Shown: one piece after another, positions 1 through 8,187 of the stretch | Layout: every line of letters begins with the position of its first letter | Numbering within the stretch: the stretch's first letter is position 1 | Source: Flavobacteriaceae bacterium | Lineage (GTDB): Bacteria; Bacteroidota; Bacteroidia; Flavobacteriales; Flavobacteriaceae | NCBI GenBank assembly: GCA_002746415.1 | Contig: NVXD01000021.1 | Location: 1-64,000 of the forward strand | Reading direction: 5' to 3' | Length of the DNA stretch: 64,000 bases | Position numbers and translations under genes: made by a program | Notes under the pieces: generated by a model | What the model was told of the DNA's origin: nothing | The model's input: the letters and a program-made list of their open reading frames with translations, nothing else | Databases searched by the model: none

Positions 1-643
1 CCCAAGCCCCTATAACTGCTGCAATAGGTTCAACCAAGGCTGATGCCTGACCGTACATAAAACTTTTTGTTCTACTAAGACCTTGTCTACGCAAGGGCAT
101 GGCTACTGCAAAACCTTCAGGGAAATTTTGTAGCCCAATACCTATTGCCAAAGCAACTGCACCTCCAATAGTGGCACCATCAAAACCAGCGGCCACACCA
201 CCAAAAAGCACACCAACAGCCAAGCCTTCTGGAATATTGTGCAAAGTAATAGCCAAGGTTAAAAGTGTTGTTTTATGCCAAGGTGTTTTGACACCTTCAG
301 CTTCAGTTTCTTTAAAATTAATGTGTAAATGCGGCAATACTTTATCCAATCCAAAGAGCATTAAGGCACCAAGGAAAAAACCTATGGCGGCAGGAATCAC
401 CTTGACAAAACCCTCTCCTGGGCTCATTTCTATTCCCGGTGCAAGCAAGCTCCAAAAACTTGCAGCTACCATTACGCCACCCGTAAAACCTAACATACCA
501 TCCAATACGGCCCTGTTCATTGTTTTGAATAAAAAGACCAAAGAAGCCCCTGCTGCAGTTAGTCCCCAAGTAAACAATGTGGCATAAAATGCGGCTAAAA
601 TTGGGTCAATGGATTCAAAATAATCAATAATAGGTTGCATCAT
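1..643 (-). CDS. ZIP family divalent metal transporter (3' end outside window)
   Basis: Inner-membrane metal-ion (zinc, iron or manganese) transporter of the ZIP family, GufA/ZupT-like. About 213 residues are visible and the C-terminus runs off the window edge. Two ZIP signature motifs are present: HNIPEG near residues 134-139 and QNFPEG near 171-176, which in the family form the metal-binding site in transmembrane helices 4 and 5. Hydrophobic helices precede them, with a His-containing loop (HLHIN) between. The start is an ATGATG pair at 643/640. The first ATG overlaps the TGA of the upstream regulator gene (ATGA), so the two are translationally coupled in one operon. Metal specificity cannot be read from the sequence, although an MntR-like partner favours manganese, iron or zinc. 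Confidence 0.93.
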   Translation of the reverse strand, partial: MMQPIIDYFESIDPILAAFYATLFTWGLTAAGASLVFLFKTMNRAVLDGMLGFTGGVMVAASFWSLLAPGIEMSPGEGFVKVIPAAIGFFLGALMLFGLDKVLPHLHINFKETEAEGVKTPWHKTTLLTLAITLHNIPEGLAVGVLFGGVAAGFDGATIGGAVALAIGIGLQNFPEGFAVAMPLRRQGLSRTKSFMYGQASALVEPIAAVIGAW

Positions 644-1299
644 ACTTCATCCATTTTTAAATACAAATTAGACGCTATTTGATTGGAAATATGCATCTTC
701 TTTTTATCAATTTCTATAATAAAAGAGCCATCAAACTCTTCCTTTTCTAAAACTTTAATTGTTTGTCCCAGCGCAATATTATTTTTGTCCAAAAACTTTA
801 AAAAAGGTGCTGAGGAATCTCTTACTCCAACACAAATTCCCATGCTATTCAGTGGTGCTTCACTAAGCAGTTGCTTTATACGTTCCTTGAACTCACCCTC
901 CTTTGTAGGAATTGCGTCTCCATGGGGGTCAAATCTTGGGAAACCTAACAACTTATCTAGCTTATCTATAAGTTGCTCACTTTTTATATGTTCTAGCTGC
1001 TCAGCAACCTCATGCACCTCATCCCATGAAAAATCTAATTTTTCAACCAAAAAAACTTCCCATAAACGATGGTTCCTAACGATACTCAATGCCTTCTTCC
1101 TACCTACTGGTGTTAAAGAAACGCCTTGGTACTTTCTATAGTTTACCAAACCTTTATCAGACAGTTTTTTAACCATATCCGTAACCGAAGATGGTTTTGT
1201 ATCCATTTGTTTGGCTATGGCATTGGTGGATATCCCTTTTTTTTCACTTTTCCCTAAATGAAAAATGATTTTAATGTAGTTTTCCTCAGAACGGGTCAT
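640..1299 (-). CDS. MntR/DtxR-family metal-dependent transcriptional regulator
   Basis: Metalloregulator of 219 residues. An N-terminal winged helix (about 1-65) contains the family-typical recognition segment KPSSVTDMVKKLSDKGL. A metal-binding and dimerisation domain (about 70-130) follows, with RNHRLWEVFL and HEVAEQLEH, whose Glu/His spacing matches the metal ligands of MntR/IdeR proteins. The C-terminal FeoA/SH3-like domain covers about 145-215, making this the long IdeR/DtxR layout rather than the short MntR. It overlaps the ZIP gene by four bases and probably controls it. A palindrome over its own promoter (1331-1346) suggests autoregulation. Family assignment is firm; the metal sensed is inference. 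Confidence 0.93.
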   Translation of the reverse strand: MTRSEENYIKIIFHLGKSEKKGISTNAIAKQMDTKPSSVTDMVKKLSDKGLVNYRKYQGVSLTPVGRKKALSIVRNHRLWEVFLVEKLDFSWDEVHEVAEQLEHIKSEQLIDKLDKLLGFPRFDPHGDAIPTKEGEFKERIKQLLSEAPLNSMGICVGVRDSSAPFLKFLDKNNIALGQTIKVLEKEEFDGSFIIEIDKKKMHISNQIASNLYLKMDEV

Positions 1300-1315
1300 C
1301 TAAATCAAATTTTGA

Positions 1316-1346
1316 CAAAAATACATTTTTATTTGTAAAAACAAAT
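1316..1346 (-). promoter_or_regulatory. Promoter and putative operator of the metalloregulator-ZIP operon
   Basis: On the minus strand a -7 element TATTTTTG lies at 1323-1316 and a -33 TTTG at 1345-1342, 18 bp apart. The -33 box sits inside a perfect inverted repeat ATTTGT-aaaa-ACAAAT (1331-1346). Binding of the regulator there would block the promoter. Operator function is inferred from position. Confidence 0.6.
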
Positions 1347-1404
1347 TTTTAGCTTTGTCTAAATATATTTTTACCCTAATCTATATTTCTCAATTAAATC
1401 AATA

Positions 1405-1599
1405 ATGAATAGAAATGTAAAAAAAGGAATCCTACTCGGGATTGTTTACGTCATTTTTAAATGGACCATCCTTGGTGTATTGGGAGCCTATTTATATAAA
1501 AATGAATTATGGAGCAATTGGTATTTATTTACACTTCCAGCAATTGGGATAACAGTATTTTTAATTCGAAAAAGAAAAAACTCAAAAAATAACCAGTAA
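1405..1599 (+). CDS. Small two-helix membrane protein
   Basis: Sixty-four residues, not assigned to a named family. Two hydrophobic segments (about 8-29 and 38-54) are separated by a short loop (KNELWSNWY), and the C-terminus is strongly basic (RKRKNSKNNQ). The positive-inside rule predicts both ends in the cytoplasm. It is divergent from the metalloregulator and shares a 105 bp intergenic region with it, so it could respond to the same operator, but no promoter of its own was recognised. The 160 bp downstream hold no gene. Codon use resembles the neighbours, which makes a real gene likely. Confidence 0.6.
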   Translation: MNRNVKKGILLGIVYVIFKWTILGVLGAYLYKNELWSNWYLFTLPAIGITVFLIRKRKNSKNNQ

Positions 1600-1761
1600 G
1601 CATCAACAATATTAATCGACTACCCTAAACAACCAACAACCAAAACCCATGTTTATTAGGTATGCTTCCAAAATAGTGTTTTTTAATGCTAGGCGTTCTA
1701 GGGAAGGAATTAAACTCTCAACGAGGGATTAAAAGTTAAGCGAAAAAGAATACCTTTCTAT

Positions 1762-2829
1762 ATGGAAAAATCATTGCTCTTTATTCCAGATATTTCTGGT
1801 TTTACCAAATTTGTTCAAACTACTGAAGTAGAGCATAGTCAACATGTAATTGCAGAACTTTTGGAGGTTCTTATTGGTGCCAATACTGAAGATTTGGAAT
1901 TAGCAGAGGTTGAAGGTGACGCTCTTTTCTTTTATAAGGAAGGGAATATTCCGTCTCAGGAGCGACTATTGGCACAAATAGAATCCATGTTCACAGCTTT
2001 TCATAGTCACTTAAAGTTATTGGAGAAAAACAGAATATGTCCTTGCAACGCCTGTGCGTCGGCTCCAAAACTAGAACTTAAGATTATTTCCCATTGCGGG
2101 GAATTACAGTTTATTGAGGTACAGGGCAATAGAAAACCATTTGGAAAACAAGTGATTGAAAGCCATAGGCTGTTAAAAAATTCTGTGGAAAGTGAAAATT
2201 ATGCCCTTATTAGCAAAGAACTTGCTAAATCCATTGGTCTTCCAGTATCTTATTATAGTAAGATCTTTAAATTTAGTGAAGGCAAAGATGTCTATGATGG
2301 CAATAACACAGAATATATTTATGCCATAGTAGATAAGAATCAACTTTCCTTAAATCCGTACTCAAAATACAAAAAAATAAATGTGGCCCTACCACCCAAA
2401 CTGCTAGGAAACAAAAATTATACTATTTCAGGTGAAAGCTTATTTGAATATATTTCCAATTTTAAATACCGTCACTTATGGGTAAAAGGTGAGGTTGAAT
2501 TTAAATTTGATGACAGTAAAGTGAACAGAGTTGGTACAGAACATATGTGCGTCATCAATGAAAAGCATCTGAAATTTACCACCATTACCAAGGAAGTGAA
2601 AAAAGGTCAATACGTTTATGGGGAACTTACCACCAGTTCGCCAATTACAGATGAGCTGTATCAATTCTATATTATCACACCCATAACTGATTCCAGTTGT
2701 CATTTACAAATTGAAGCCTATTGGAATTCAAAATCTCTAATTAAGAAATTTTTGAGTGCTATTTTGGTTAAAAAGATTTGTAAAAAAGGAATTTCTTCTA
2801 GCTTAAATGCCTTATCTAATCTTAAATAA
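1762..2829 (+). CDS. DUF2652 protein (cyclase-like fold plus SRPBCC-like domain)
   Basis: A 355-residue soluble protein. The N-terminal half has the DUF2652 pattern IPDISGFTKFV followed by LAEVEGDALFFY, which resembles the beta-alpha-beta core of class III nucleotide cyclases. Metal-binding acidic residues are not clearly complete, so cyclase activity is doubtful. A CxCxxC-like cluster (CPCNACASAPKL) occurs near residue 95. The C-terminal part (about 215-350) reads like an SRPBCC/polyketide-cyclase ligand-binding domain. No signal peptide is seen. The gene converges on the polyprenyl synthase gene with only 9 bp between the stops. The substrate or ligand is unknown. Confidence 0.8.
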   Translation: MEKSLLFIPDISGFTKFVQTTEVEHSQHVIAELLEVLIGANTEDLELAEVEGDALFFYKEGNIPSQERLLAQIESMFTAFHSHLKLLEKNRICPCNACASAPKLELKIISHCGELQFIEVQGNRKPFGKQVIESHRLLKNSVESENYALISKELAKSIGLPVSYYSKIFKFSEGKDVYDGNNTEYIYAIVDKNQLSLNPYSKYKKINVALPPKLLGNKNYTISGESLFEYISNFKYRHLWVKGEVEFKFDDSKVNRVGTEHMCVINEKHLKFTTITKEVKKGQYVYGELTTSSPITDELYQFYIITPITDSSCHLQIEAYWNSKSLIKKFLSAILVKKICKKGISSSLNALSNLK

Positions 2830-2838
2830 GTTTCATAA

Positions 2839-3813
2839 TTACATTTCTCTTTGCATTAATTGTAGTGCAAATATTTCGAGTAGTTTTTTCTTATCTAGAT
2901 CAATATTCATCTCTAGTAGAATATTCATAGCGTTCTGCGTATACTTTTCTATTTCTTTCTGAGTTAATTCAGCCGCTCCTGATGCTATAAAAATCTGCTT
3001 GGCCGTTTTAATTTTTATGGAAGTATCATTAGGTTGAATAGAAAATAAATGACGTAATTCTTGTTGTTGTTCGGTTGTTGCTAATTCCATTGCTTTTAAA
3101 AACAGGAATGTCTTTTTATTTTCAATAATATCTCCACCAACCTGTTTACCAAATGTTTCGGGATTTCCAAAGGCGTCCAAGTAATCATCTTGTAACTGAA
3201 ACGCGATGCCCAGATTTCTTCCAAATTCATAGATGTTGTTTTGTTCTTCTTCTGAAGCATTAGCCATTATAGCACCCATTCTCATTGCACCAGCAACCAA
3301 AACGGCTGTTTTATATGCTATCATTTTAAGGTACTCTGGTATGGTAACATCATCTCTAGTTTCAAAGTCAATATCATATTGCTGTCCTTCACATACCTGC
3401 AATGCAGTAACGCTAAAAACCTTGGCCAACTCTTTAAAAACATGGTTTTCATAGTTTTCAAAAAACTGATATGCCATAATCAACATAGCATCACCAGATA
3501 AAATGCCGGTGTTTATGTCCCATTTTTCATGCACTGTTTTTTTACCTCTTCGCAGCGGTGCATCATCCATGATATCATCATGTACCAACGAAAAATTATG
3601 AAAAATCTCAACGGCTAAAGCAGCATCCATTGCCTTTCTATAATCAGACCCAAATATTTCTGCTGTCATAAGTACCAAAACAGGCCTTAAGCGCTTTCCA
3701 CCTATACCCAAAATATAAGCAATAGGGTCGTAAAGTCCATTGGGTTCTTTAGTTACTACTTTGTTTTGTAGATGGCTTATAAACTCCTTTCTGTAATGAT
3801 CAATTGAATGCAT
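2839..3813 (-). CDS. Polyprenyl synthetase (isoprenyl diphosphate synthase)
   Basis: Condenses isopentenyl diphosphate with an allylic diphosphate. The protein has 324 residues from the ATG at 3813; an in-frame TTG nine bases upstream is less likely. The first aspartate-rich motif is DDIMDD (79-84), followed by RRG. The second is DDYLD (210-214). The first motif lacks the two-residue insertion of bacterial farnesyl synthases, which points to the GGPP/longer-chain type, and aromatic Phe74 sits five residues before it and could limit chain length. Product length therefore stays open. Substrates could come from the pathway begun by the dxs gene at 16958. Confidence 0.92.
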   Translation of the reverse strand: MHSIDHYRKEFISHLQNKVVTKEPNGLYDPIAYILGIGGKRLRPVLVLMTAEIFGSDYRKAMDAALAVEIFHNFSLVHDDIMDDAPLRRGKKTVHEKWDINTGILSGDAMLIMAYQFFENYENHVFKELAKVFSVTALQVCEGQQYDIDFETRDDVTIPEYLKMIAYKTAVLVAGAMRMGAIMANASEEEQNNIYEFGRNLGIAFQLQDDYLDAFGNPETFGKQVGGDIIENKKTFLFLKAMELATTEQQQELRHLFSIQPNDTSIKIKTAKQIFIASGAAELTQKEIEKYTQNAMNILLEMNIDLDKKKLLEIFALQLMQREM

Positions 3814-3829
3814 TTTTAGCAATTTTATT

Positions 3830-3837
3830 CAAAAATA
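3830..3837 (-). promoter_or_regulatory. -7 promoter element of the polyprenyl synthase gene
   Basis: TATTTTTG on the minus strand matches the Bacteroidota TAnnTTTG box and lies 17 bp before the ATG at 3813, so the leader would be only about 10 nt. No good -33 box was seen. Confidence 0.5.
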
Positions 3838-3920
3838 CATCCATTTTAACAAACAACTTTCATTGACAATGAATTCAGGTAAATTAAAAATAATTTAAAA
3901 AAAAGCTATAAAAAATGCAA

Positions 3921-3928
3921 TAGCTTTG
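3921..3928 (+). promoter_or_regulatory. -7 promoter element of the ECF sigma factor gene
   Basis: TAGCTTTG matches TAnnTTTG, 45 bp before the start codon. A short inverted repeat GTCTT/AAGAC lies in the leader. No convincing -33 box was seen. Confidence 0.45.
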
Positions 3929-3972
3929 AAAAGCTTCGTCTTTATTATTGAAGACTTGTACAAAACAAACCA

Positions 3973-4509
3973 ATGGTTTCTGAAAAAGAAAATCAAAACA
4001 ACCTGACCAACTTCTTTAAAGATGAGTATAATTCCCTAAAGGGTTATGTGCGGTCTAAAATTGATGATACTGCGGATAGTGATGCAGAAGATATCATACA
4101 GGATGTAGCATTACGAATTTTTTCTAGACCAAAGGATGCATTGCCCATAAACAATATTGGCGGTTTTGTTTACAACGCGATAAGAAATAAAATAATAGAT
4201 GTAATGCGAACCAAAAAAGAAAGGCTCGAAGGAGATACAGAACTTGAAAGTTCATGGACAGAGTTTGCCGAACTATTTTATGGCAAATCCAATGACGAAT
4301 ATTCTGAACATTTAAAGGAAAAACTTAAACAAGCGATTATAGATTTAAAACCTTCTTATAGGGACATTATTCTTGCTGTAGATTTTGAAGGATACACCTA
4401 TAATGAGATTGCGGAACAAACTGGAATCCCTCAAGGAACATTAATGTCTAGACGACACAGAGCCATTTCATTATTGTTTAAAAAATTAAAAATAGAAGTA
4501 ATTATTTAA
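3973..4509 (+). CDS. RNA polymerase ECF-type sigma factor
   Basis: A 178-residue sigma-70 family factor. Region 2 spans about 10-85, with DAEDIIQDVALRIF and the promoter-melting helix GFVYNAIRNKIIDVMR. Region 4 spans about 120-172, with the YTYNEIAEQTGIPQGTLMSR helix-turn-helix. Domains 1 and 3 of primary sigma factors are absent. The downstream gene (15 bp away) encodes a small membrane protein that may be its partner, but that protein lacks a recognisable anti-sigma or zinc motif. The regulon is unknown. Confidence 0.9.
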   Translation: MVSEKENQNNLTNFFKDEYNSLKGYVRSKIDDTADSDAEDIIQDVALRIFSRPKDALPINNIGGFVYNAIRNKIIDVMRTKKERLEGDTELESSWTEFAELFYGKSNDEYSEHLKEKLKQAIIDLKPSYRDIILAVDFEGYTYNEIAEQTGIPQGTLMSRRHRAISLLFKKLKIEVII

Positions 4510-4524
4510 AAAAACTGTTGCAAT

Positions 4525-4932
4525 ATGGAGCATATAGAAAAAAGAATAGAACAGAAAATTGAAAGAAAATTTAAAAAAGGAATAACCAAAGCCGTTAAAA
4601 TAACTTTTGCCATCATTTTTGGTATTCTATTAGCCTTCTTATGTGGCTATGTAGTTATGAGATTATGGAATTGGTTGATGCCAGATTTGTTTGGCTTAGC
4701 TATAATTAGTTATTGGCAGGCCGTTGGTATTCTTATTCTAGCAAAAATATTTTTTGGTATGGGGAATTGCAGCTCCGGTGGGAGTGGAAAGTATAAAAAG
4801 AAATTTAAAAACAGAAAATGTGAACCTATAAAAAGGGAGTTTTCTGAGTGGGAACACTATGACGAATTCTGGAAAGAAGAAGGAGAAACTGCTTTCAAAG
4901 AATATGTAGCACGCTTTAAATCAAAAGCATAG
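4525..4932 (+). CDS. Membrane protein co-transcribed with the sigma factor
   Basis: A 135-residue protein. A charged N-terminal helix (EKRIEQKIERKFKKG) is followed by two membrane helices (about 26-48 and 55-80), then a small Gly/Ser segment with one Cys (GNCSSGGSG) and a basic-acidic soluble tail of about 50 residues. It sits 15 bp after the sigma factor gene and is probably in the same operon. It could tether or inhibit the sigma factor, but this rests on position only, since no anti-sigma motif is visible. Confidence 0.75.
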   Translation: MEHIEKRIEQKIERKFKKGITKAVKITFAIIFGILLAFLCGYVVMRLWNWLMPDLFGLAIISYWQAVGILILAKIFFGMGNCSSGGSGKYKKKFKNRKCEPIKREFSEWEHYDEFWKEEGETAFKEYVARFKSKA

Positions 4933-4991
4933 TATAATCAATCTTGTGTAAGGACATAAATTAAAAAAATGATCATTTTTTAAAAAACTTT

Positions 4992-5032
4992 GGAAACTTT
5001 TTTTGTTTTTAAAGTTTCCTGAAGTACATTTG
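4992..5032 (+). promoter_or_regulatory. Promoter and TetR operator of the RND efflux operon
   Basis: A -33 TTTG (5002-5005) and a -7 TACATTTG (5025-5032) are 19 bp apart, the ideal Bacteroidota spacing. A perfect inverted repeat GGAAACTTT (4992-5000) and AAAGTTTCC (5011-5019), 10 bp spacer, brackets the -33 box. A dimeric repressor bound there would occlude RNA polymerase. The predicted transcript starts within a few bases of the ATG at 5042. Confidence 0.75.
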
Positions 5033-5041
5033 TGTTCGATT

Positions 5042-5647
5042 ATGAAGAGTAAGATTATAGAAAAAGCATCAGAATTATTTCTAAACCTTGGGTTTAAAAG
5101 CGTTACTATGGATGATTTGGCCAATGAAATGGGCATTTCTAAAAAAACAATTTATGCCCATTTCCCAAACAAAACCAAGTTGGTTGGGGAGTCCACCATG
5201 TATATGTTTGAAATCATTTCTAAAGGAATTGAGCATATACGTTCTTTGGAGAAAAACCCAATTGAGGAGCTTTATGAAATAAAAAAACACATGATGATTC
5301 ATCTTAAAAATGAAAAATCATCTCCACAATATCAATTACAGAAATACTATCCACAAGTGTATGAGACCTTACGGGCCATGCAATATGAGGTAATGCAGGA
5401 ATGTGTTCTGGAAAATTTAAACAAGGGCTTACAACAGGGCATTTATAGAGAAAACTTAAATGTTGATTTTGTTTCTAGAATCTATTTTTCAGGAGCAATG
5501 AGCATTAAAAACATTGAACTGTTCCCCCAAAACCTATTTCCTATGACAGATTTAATGGACAATTATTTAGAGTACCATCTACGGGGAATTGTAACACCAA
5601 AAGGAAGAACATTTTTAAATAAAATCATCAATTCAAATCAACAATAA
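5042..5647 (+). CDS. TetR/AcrR-family transcriptional regulator of the efflux operon
   Basis: A repressor of about 201 residues. The N-terminal helix-turn-helix (about 1-50) contains VTMDDLANEMGISKKTIYAHFPNK, written here as VTMDDLANEMGI then SKKTIYAHF. A helical ligand-binding domain follows, with no recognisable ligand signature. The start was placed at ATG 5042 because an upstream in-frame ATG at 5003 lies inside the -33 region and could not be transcribed. The stop (TAA, 5645-5647) abuts the ATG of the TolC gene at 5648 with no gap. The operator palindrome at 4992-5019 suggests autorepression together with the pump. Confidence 0.93.
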   Translation: MKSKIIEKASELFLNLGFKSVTMDDLANEMGISKKTIYAHFPNKTKLVGESTMYMFEIISKGIEHIRSLEKNPIEELYEIKKHMMIHLKNEKSSPQYQLQKYYPQVYETLRAMQYEVMQECVLENLNKGLQQGIYRENLNVDFVSRIYFSGAMSIKNIELFPQNLFPMTDLMDNYLEYHLRGIVTPKGRTFLNKIINSNQQ

Positions 5648-6982
5648 ATGAAAAATACGTTTTTAACACTTCTAGTTATATGTATAACTGCTTTAAGTTA
5701 TGGGCAGAGCGAAACCAATACATATTCCCTAGACGAGGCCATTGCTTTTGCTCTTGAAAACAATTATAGCGTTATCAATGCCAACAGGGATATTGAAGAT
5801 GCTCAAAAACAGAAATGGGAAACCATTGCAACTGGATTACCACAGATTAGTGGTTCTGTTAGTTATCAAAATCAATTGAAACAACCTGTGTCCTTATTGC
5901 CTGCAGAATTTTTTGGAGGTGTTGCAGGAACGTTTCAAGAAATTATTTTTGGTCAGCCCCAAACTATGAATGCTTCAGCTGTGATTAAACAACAACTTTT
6001 TGATGGCTCCTATATCGTTGGGGTGCAAGCAACCAAAGCATTTTTGGATTATAGTGCCAACAACAAGGAAAAAACTGATTTGGATATCAGAAAAGCAGTT
6101 GTAGAAGCTTATGGAAATGTTTTGCTAGCAGAAGAAAGTGCTACCATTCTAGAAAGCAATAGAGCAACTTTGGCTAAAAATCTTGAAGAAACCCAAAAAA
6201 TATTTGAAAATGGTCTTGGGGAAGAAGAAAGTGTTGAGCAATTGCAAATAACACTATCATCTATTGAAAACCAATTGAAAAATGCCATAAGGTTAAAAAA
6301 AATAACAGTTCAAATGTTAAACCTTATCATGGGAATTTCCATTGATTCTCCAACCCAATTATCCGAAAATTTAGATGTGCTTACCCAGAAACAAATTGAT
6401 TATGGTCTACTGGATAGTCAACTTAATATAAGCAACAATGTTGATTATAAATTAGTTGCCAATCTTAACCAGCAGCGCTATTATGAATTAAAACTGGCAA
6501 AAAGTCGAGCGCTACCAACTTTAAATGCATTTTTAAATTATGGCTCATCAGCATACAGCGATGGGTTTGATTTTCTAAAGAGTGAGCAGAAATGGTTTGA
6601 TTCCTCTGTACTTGGTTTTGATCTTCACATTCCCATTTTTAGTTCTTTGGGAAGAAGTGCCAGTACGCAACGGGCAAAAATTGCCTTTGACAAAGCCAAA
6701 ACACAATTGACTGAAGCAGAAGAGCAAATTAGATTGCAATTGGAAAATACCAAGAGTAACTACACCCTTGCCATTGAGGAGTATGAAACGACCAAGAAAA
6801 ACTTAAACTTGGCAGAGCGCATTGAAAAGAAAAATGAAATAAAATACTTTGAAGGGATGGCAAGCAGTTTTGAGCTTCGCCAAGCACAGATACAACTGTA
6901 TGCTACCCAGCAAGAATATCTACAATCCATGGTCAATGTTATCAATAGGAAAACAGAACTGGAAATAATTTTAAACAATTAA
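5648..6982 (+). CDS. TolC-family outer membrane efflux channel
   Basis: A 444-residue outer membrane channel component of a tripartite pump. A signal peptide occupies about 1-19 (LLVICITALSYGQ). Two OEP repeats follow (about 25-215 and 235-440), rich in long amphipathic helices such as LEDAQ-like and RIEKKNEIKYFEGMAS. The ending lacks a Cys lipobox, so it is not a lipoprotein of the OprM type. It is the second gene of the tetR-tolC-adaptor-RND operon and abuts tetR. Substrates are not predictable. Confidence 0.93.
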   Translation: MKNTFLTLLVICITALSYGQSETNTYSLDEAIAFALENNYSVINANRDIEDAQKQKWETIATGLPQISGSVSYQNQLKQPVSLLPAEFFGGVAGTFQEIIFGQPQTMNASAVIKQQLFDGSYIVGVQATKAFLDYSANNKEKTDLDIRKAVVEAYGNVLLAEESATILESNRATLAKNLEETQKIFENGLGEEESVEQLQITLSSIENQLKNAIRLKKITVQMLNLIMGISIDSPTQLSENLDVLTQKQIDYGLLDSQLNISNNVDYKLVANLNQQRYYELKLAKSRALPTLNAFLNYGSSAYSDGFDFLKSEQKWFDSSVLGFDLHIPIFSSLGRSASTQRAKIAFDKAKTQLTEAEEQIRLQLENTKSNYTLAIEEYETTKKNLNLAERIEKKNEIKYFEGMASSFELRQAQIQLYATQQEYLQSMVNVINRKTELEIILNN

Positions 6983-7009
6983 TCAGCATCAATCTATAAA
7001 TCTTTTACA

Positions 7010-8185
7010 ATGAAAAAAATAATATACGCCCTATTTGCAGTTCTTACACTAGCTTCTTGCGGAAGTGGTGAGAAAAATTCAGTAGAGAGTGCCCTATCCA
7101 GTACTGATATCAAAACTGTTAAAACTAAAAGAGCTGAAGTCTCTACGGCACAAAAAGAGTTGGAAAACCAGTTAAAGCAGTTGGACTCTGTTATTGATGT
7201 ATTGGATGGCAATAAAAACCTTCCCTTGGTTTCTGTTTTTGAAGTAGCTTCATCAAATTTCAATCATTATTTAGAGGTACAGGGAGATGTTATGACACGT
7301 CAAAATGTATTGATATACCCAGAAATCTCTGGCACACTATTAAAGGTCTATGTTCAAGAGGGTCAAAAAGTAAGCAAGGGACAACTGTTGGCAAAAATTG
7401 ATGATGGTGGTATGGGCAGTCAATTATCCCAATTACAATCCCAAGCTGAACTAGCCAAAACAACTTTTGAGCGTCAAAAACGCTTGTGGGATCAAAAAAT
7501 TGGCTCTGAGATTCAGTTCTTACAATCAAAAACCAATTATGAAGCTTCTAGCAATGCTGTAAAACAATTGCAGAGTCAGTTGGAAAAATCAAGCTTAAGA
7601 GCTCCTTTTTCAGGAATCATTGATGATATTATTAAAGATCAAGGAACAGTAGTTGCCCCTATGGGACCAGGATCAGAAGTTTTCAGAATCGTGAACCTTT
7701 CTAATATGTTCATTGAGGTAGATGTGCCAGAAAGTTATTTGGGAACTGTAACAAAAGGAAAAGAAGCCCTTGTTAATTTCCCAATTTTAGGAGTTAGTAT
7801 GGTATCTAAAGTAAGACAAACGGGTAATTTTATTAATCCAGGAAATAGATCATATACAATAGAAATTCCTATTTCCAATAAAAACGGTAACATAAAACCT
7901 AATCTTACAGCCAAGGTAAAAATCAATGATTATACAAATGAAAATGCTATAATGATTCCCCAAAGCATTATTTCTGAAAATGCAGCAGGGGAACAATATG
8001 TGTATATCACTTTAGAGGCCACTGATAACATTGCTGATATAAAAAAGCAGATCATAACCACAGGAAGAACAAATGGAGATTTCATTGAGGTGCTGTCCGG
8101 TGTCAATGCTGGAGAATCCCTTATAAGTGAAGGTGCCCGTAGTGTAAAACCAGGTCAGAAAGTTAAAATCCAAACAAGCAAATAA
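7010..8185 (+). CDS. RND efflux periplasmic adaptor, lipoprotein
   Basis: A 391-residue membrane fusion protein. The lipobox LTLASC places the lipidated Cys near residue 19, with a coiled segment just after it (about 40-70, AQKELENQLKQLDSVIDVL). The HlyD/AcrA core follows: the biotinyl-lipoyl halves around 95-130 (YPEISGTLLKVYVQEGQ) and around 195-215 (LRAPFSGIIDDI), a helical hairpin between them, then beta-barrel and membrane-proximal domains. It bridges the RND pump and the TolC-like channel encoded on either side. The start lies 27 bp after the tolC stop, and the stop is two bases before the pump ATG. Confidence 0.94.
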   Translation: MKKIIYALFAVLTLASCGSGEKNSVESALSSTDIKTVKTKRAEVSTAQKELENQLKQLDSVIDVLDGNKNLPLVSVFEVASSNFNHYLEVQGDVMTRQNVLIYPEISGTLLKVYVQEGQKVSKGQLLAKIDDGGMGSQLSQLQSQAELAKTTFERQKRLWDQKIGSEIQFLQSKTNYEASSNAVKQLQSQLEKSSLRAPFSGIIDDIIKDQGTVVAPMGPGSEVFRIVNLSNMFIEVDVPESYLGTVTKGKEALVNFPILGVSMVSKVRQTGNFINPGNRSYTIEIPISNKNGNIKPNLTAKVKINDYTNENAIMIPQSIISENAAGEQYVYITLEATDNIADIKKQIITTGRTNGDFIEVLSGVNAGESLISEGARSVKPGQKVKIQTSK

Positions 8186-8187
8186 TC

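Noticed and set aside
99-587. 162-codon plus-strand frame over the ZIP gene
   Set aside because: It is antisense to the transporter, has a low-complexity Ala/Pro/Lys composition and no family match.
5003-5041. Earlier start for the TetR gene
   Set aside because: The codons lie within the -33 to -7 region, so they cannot be in the transcript.
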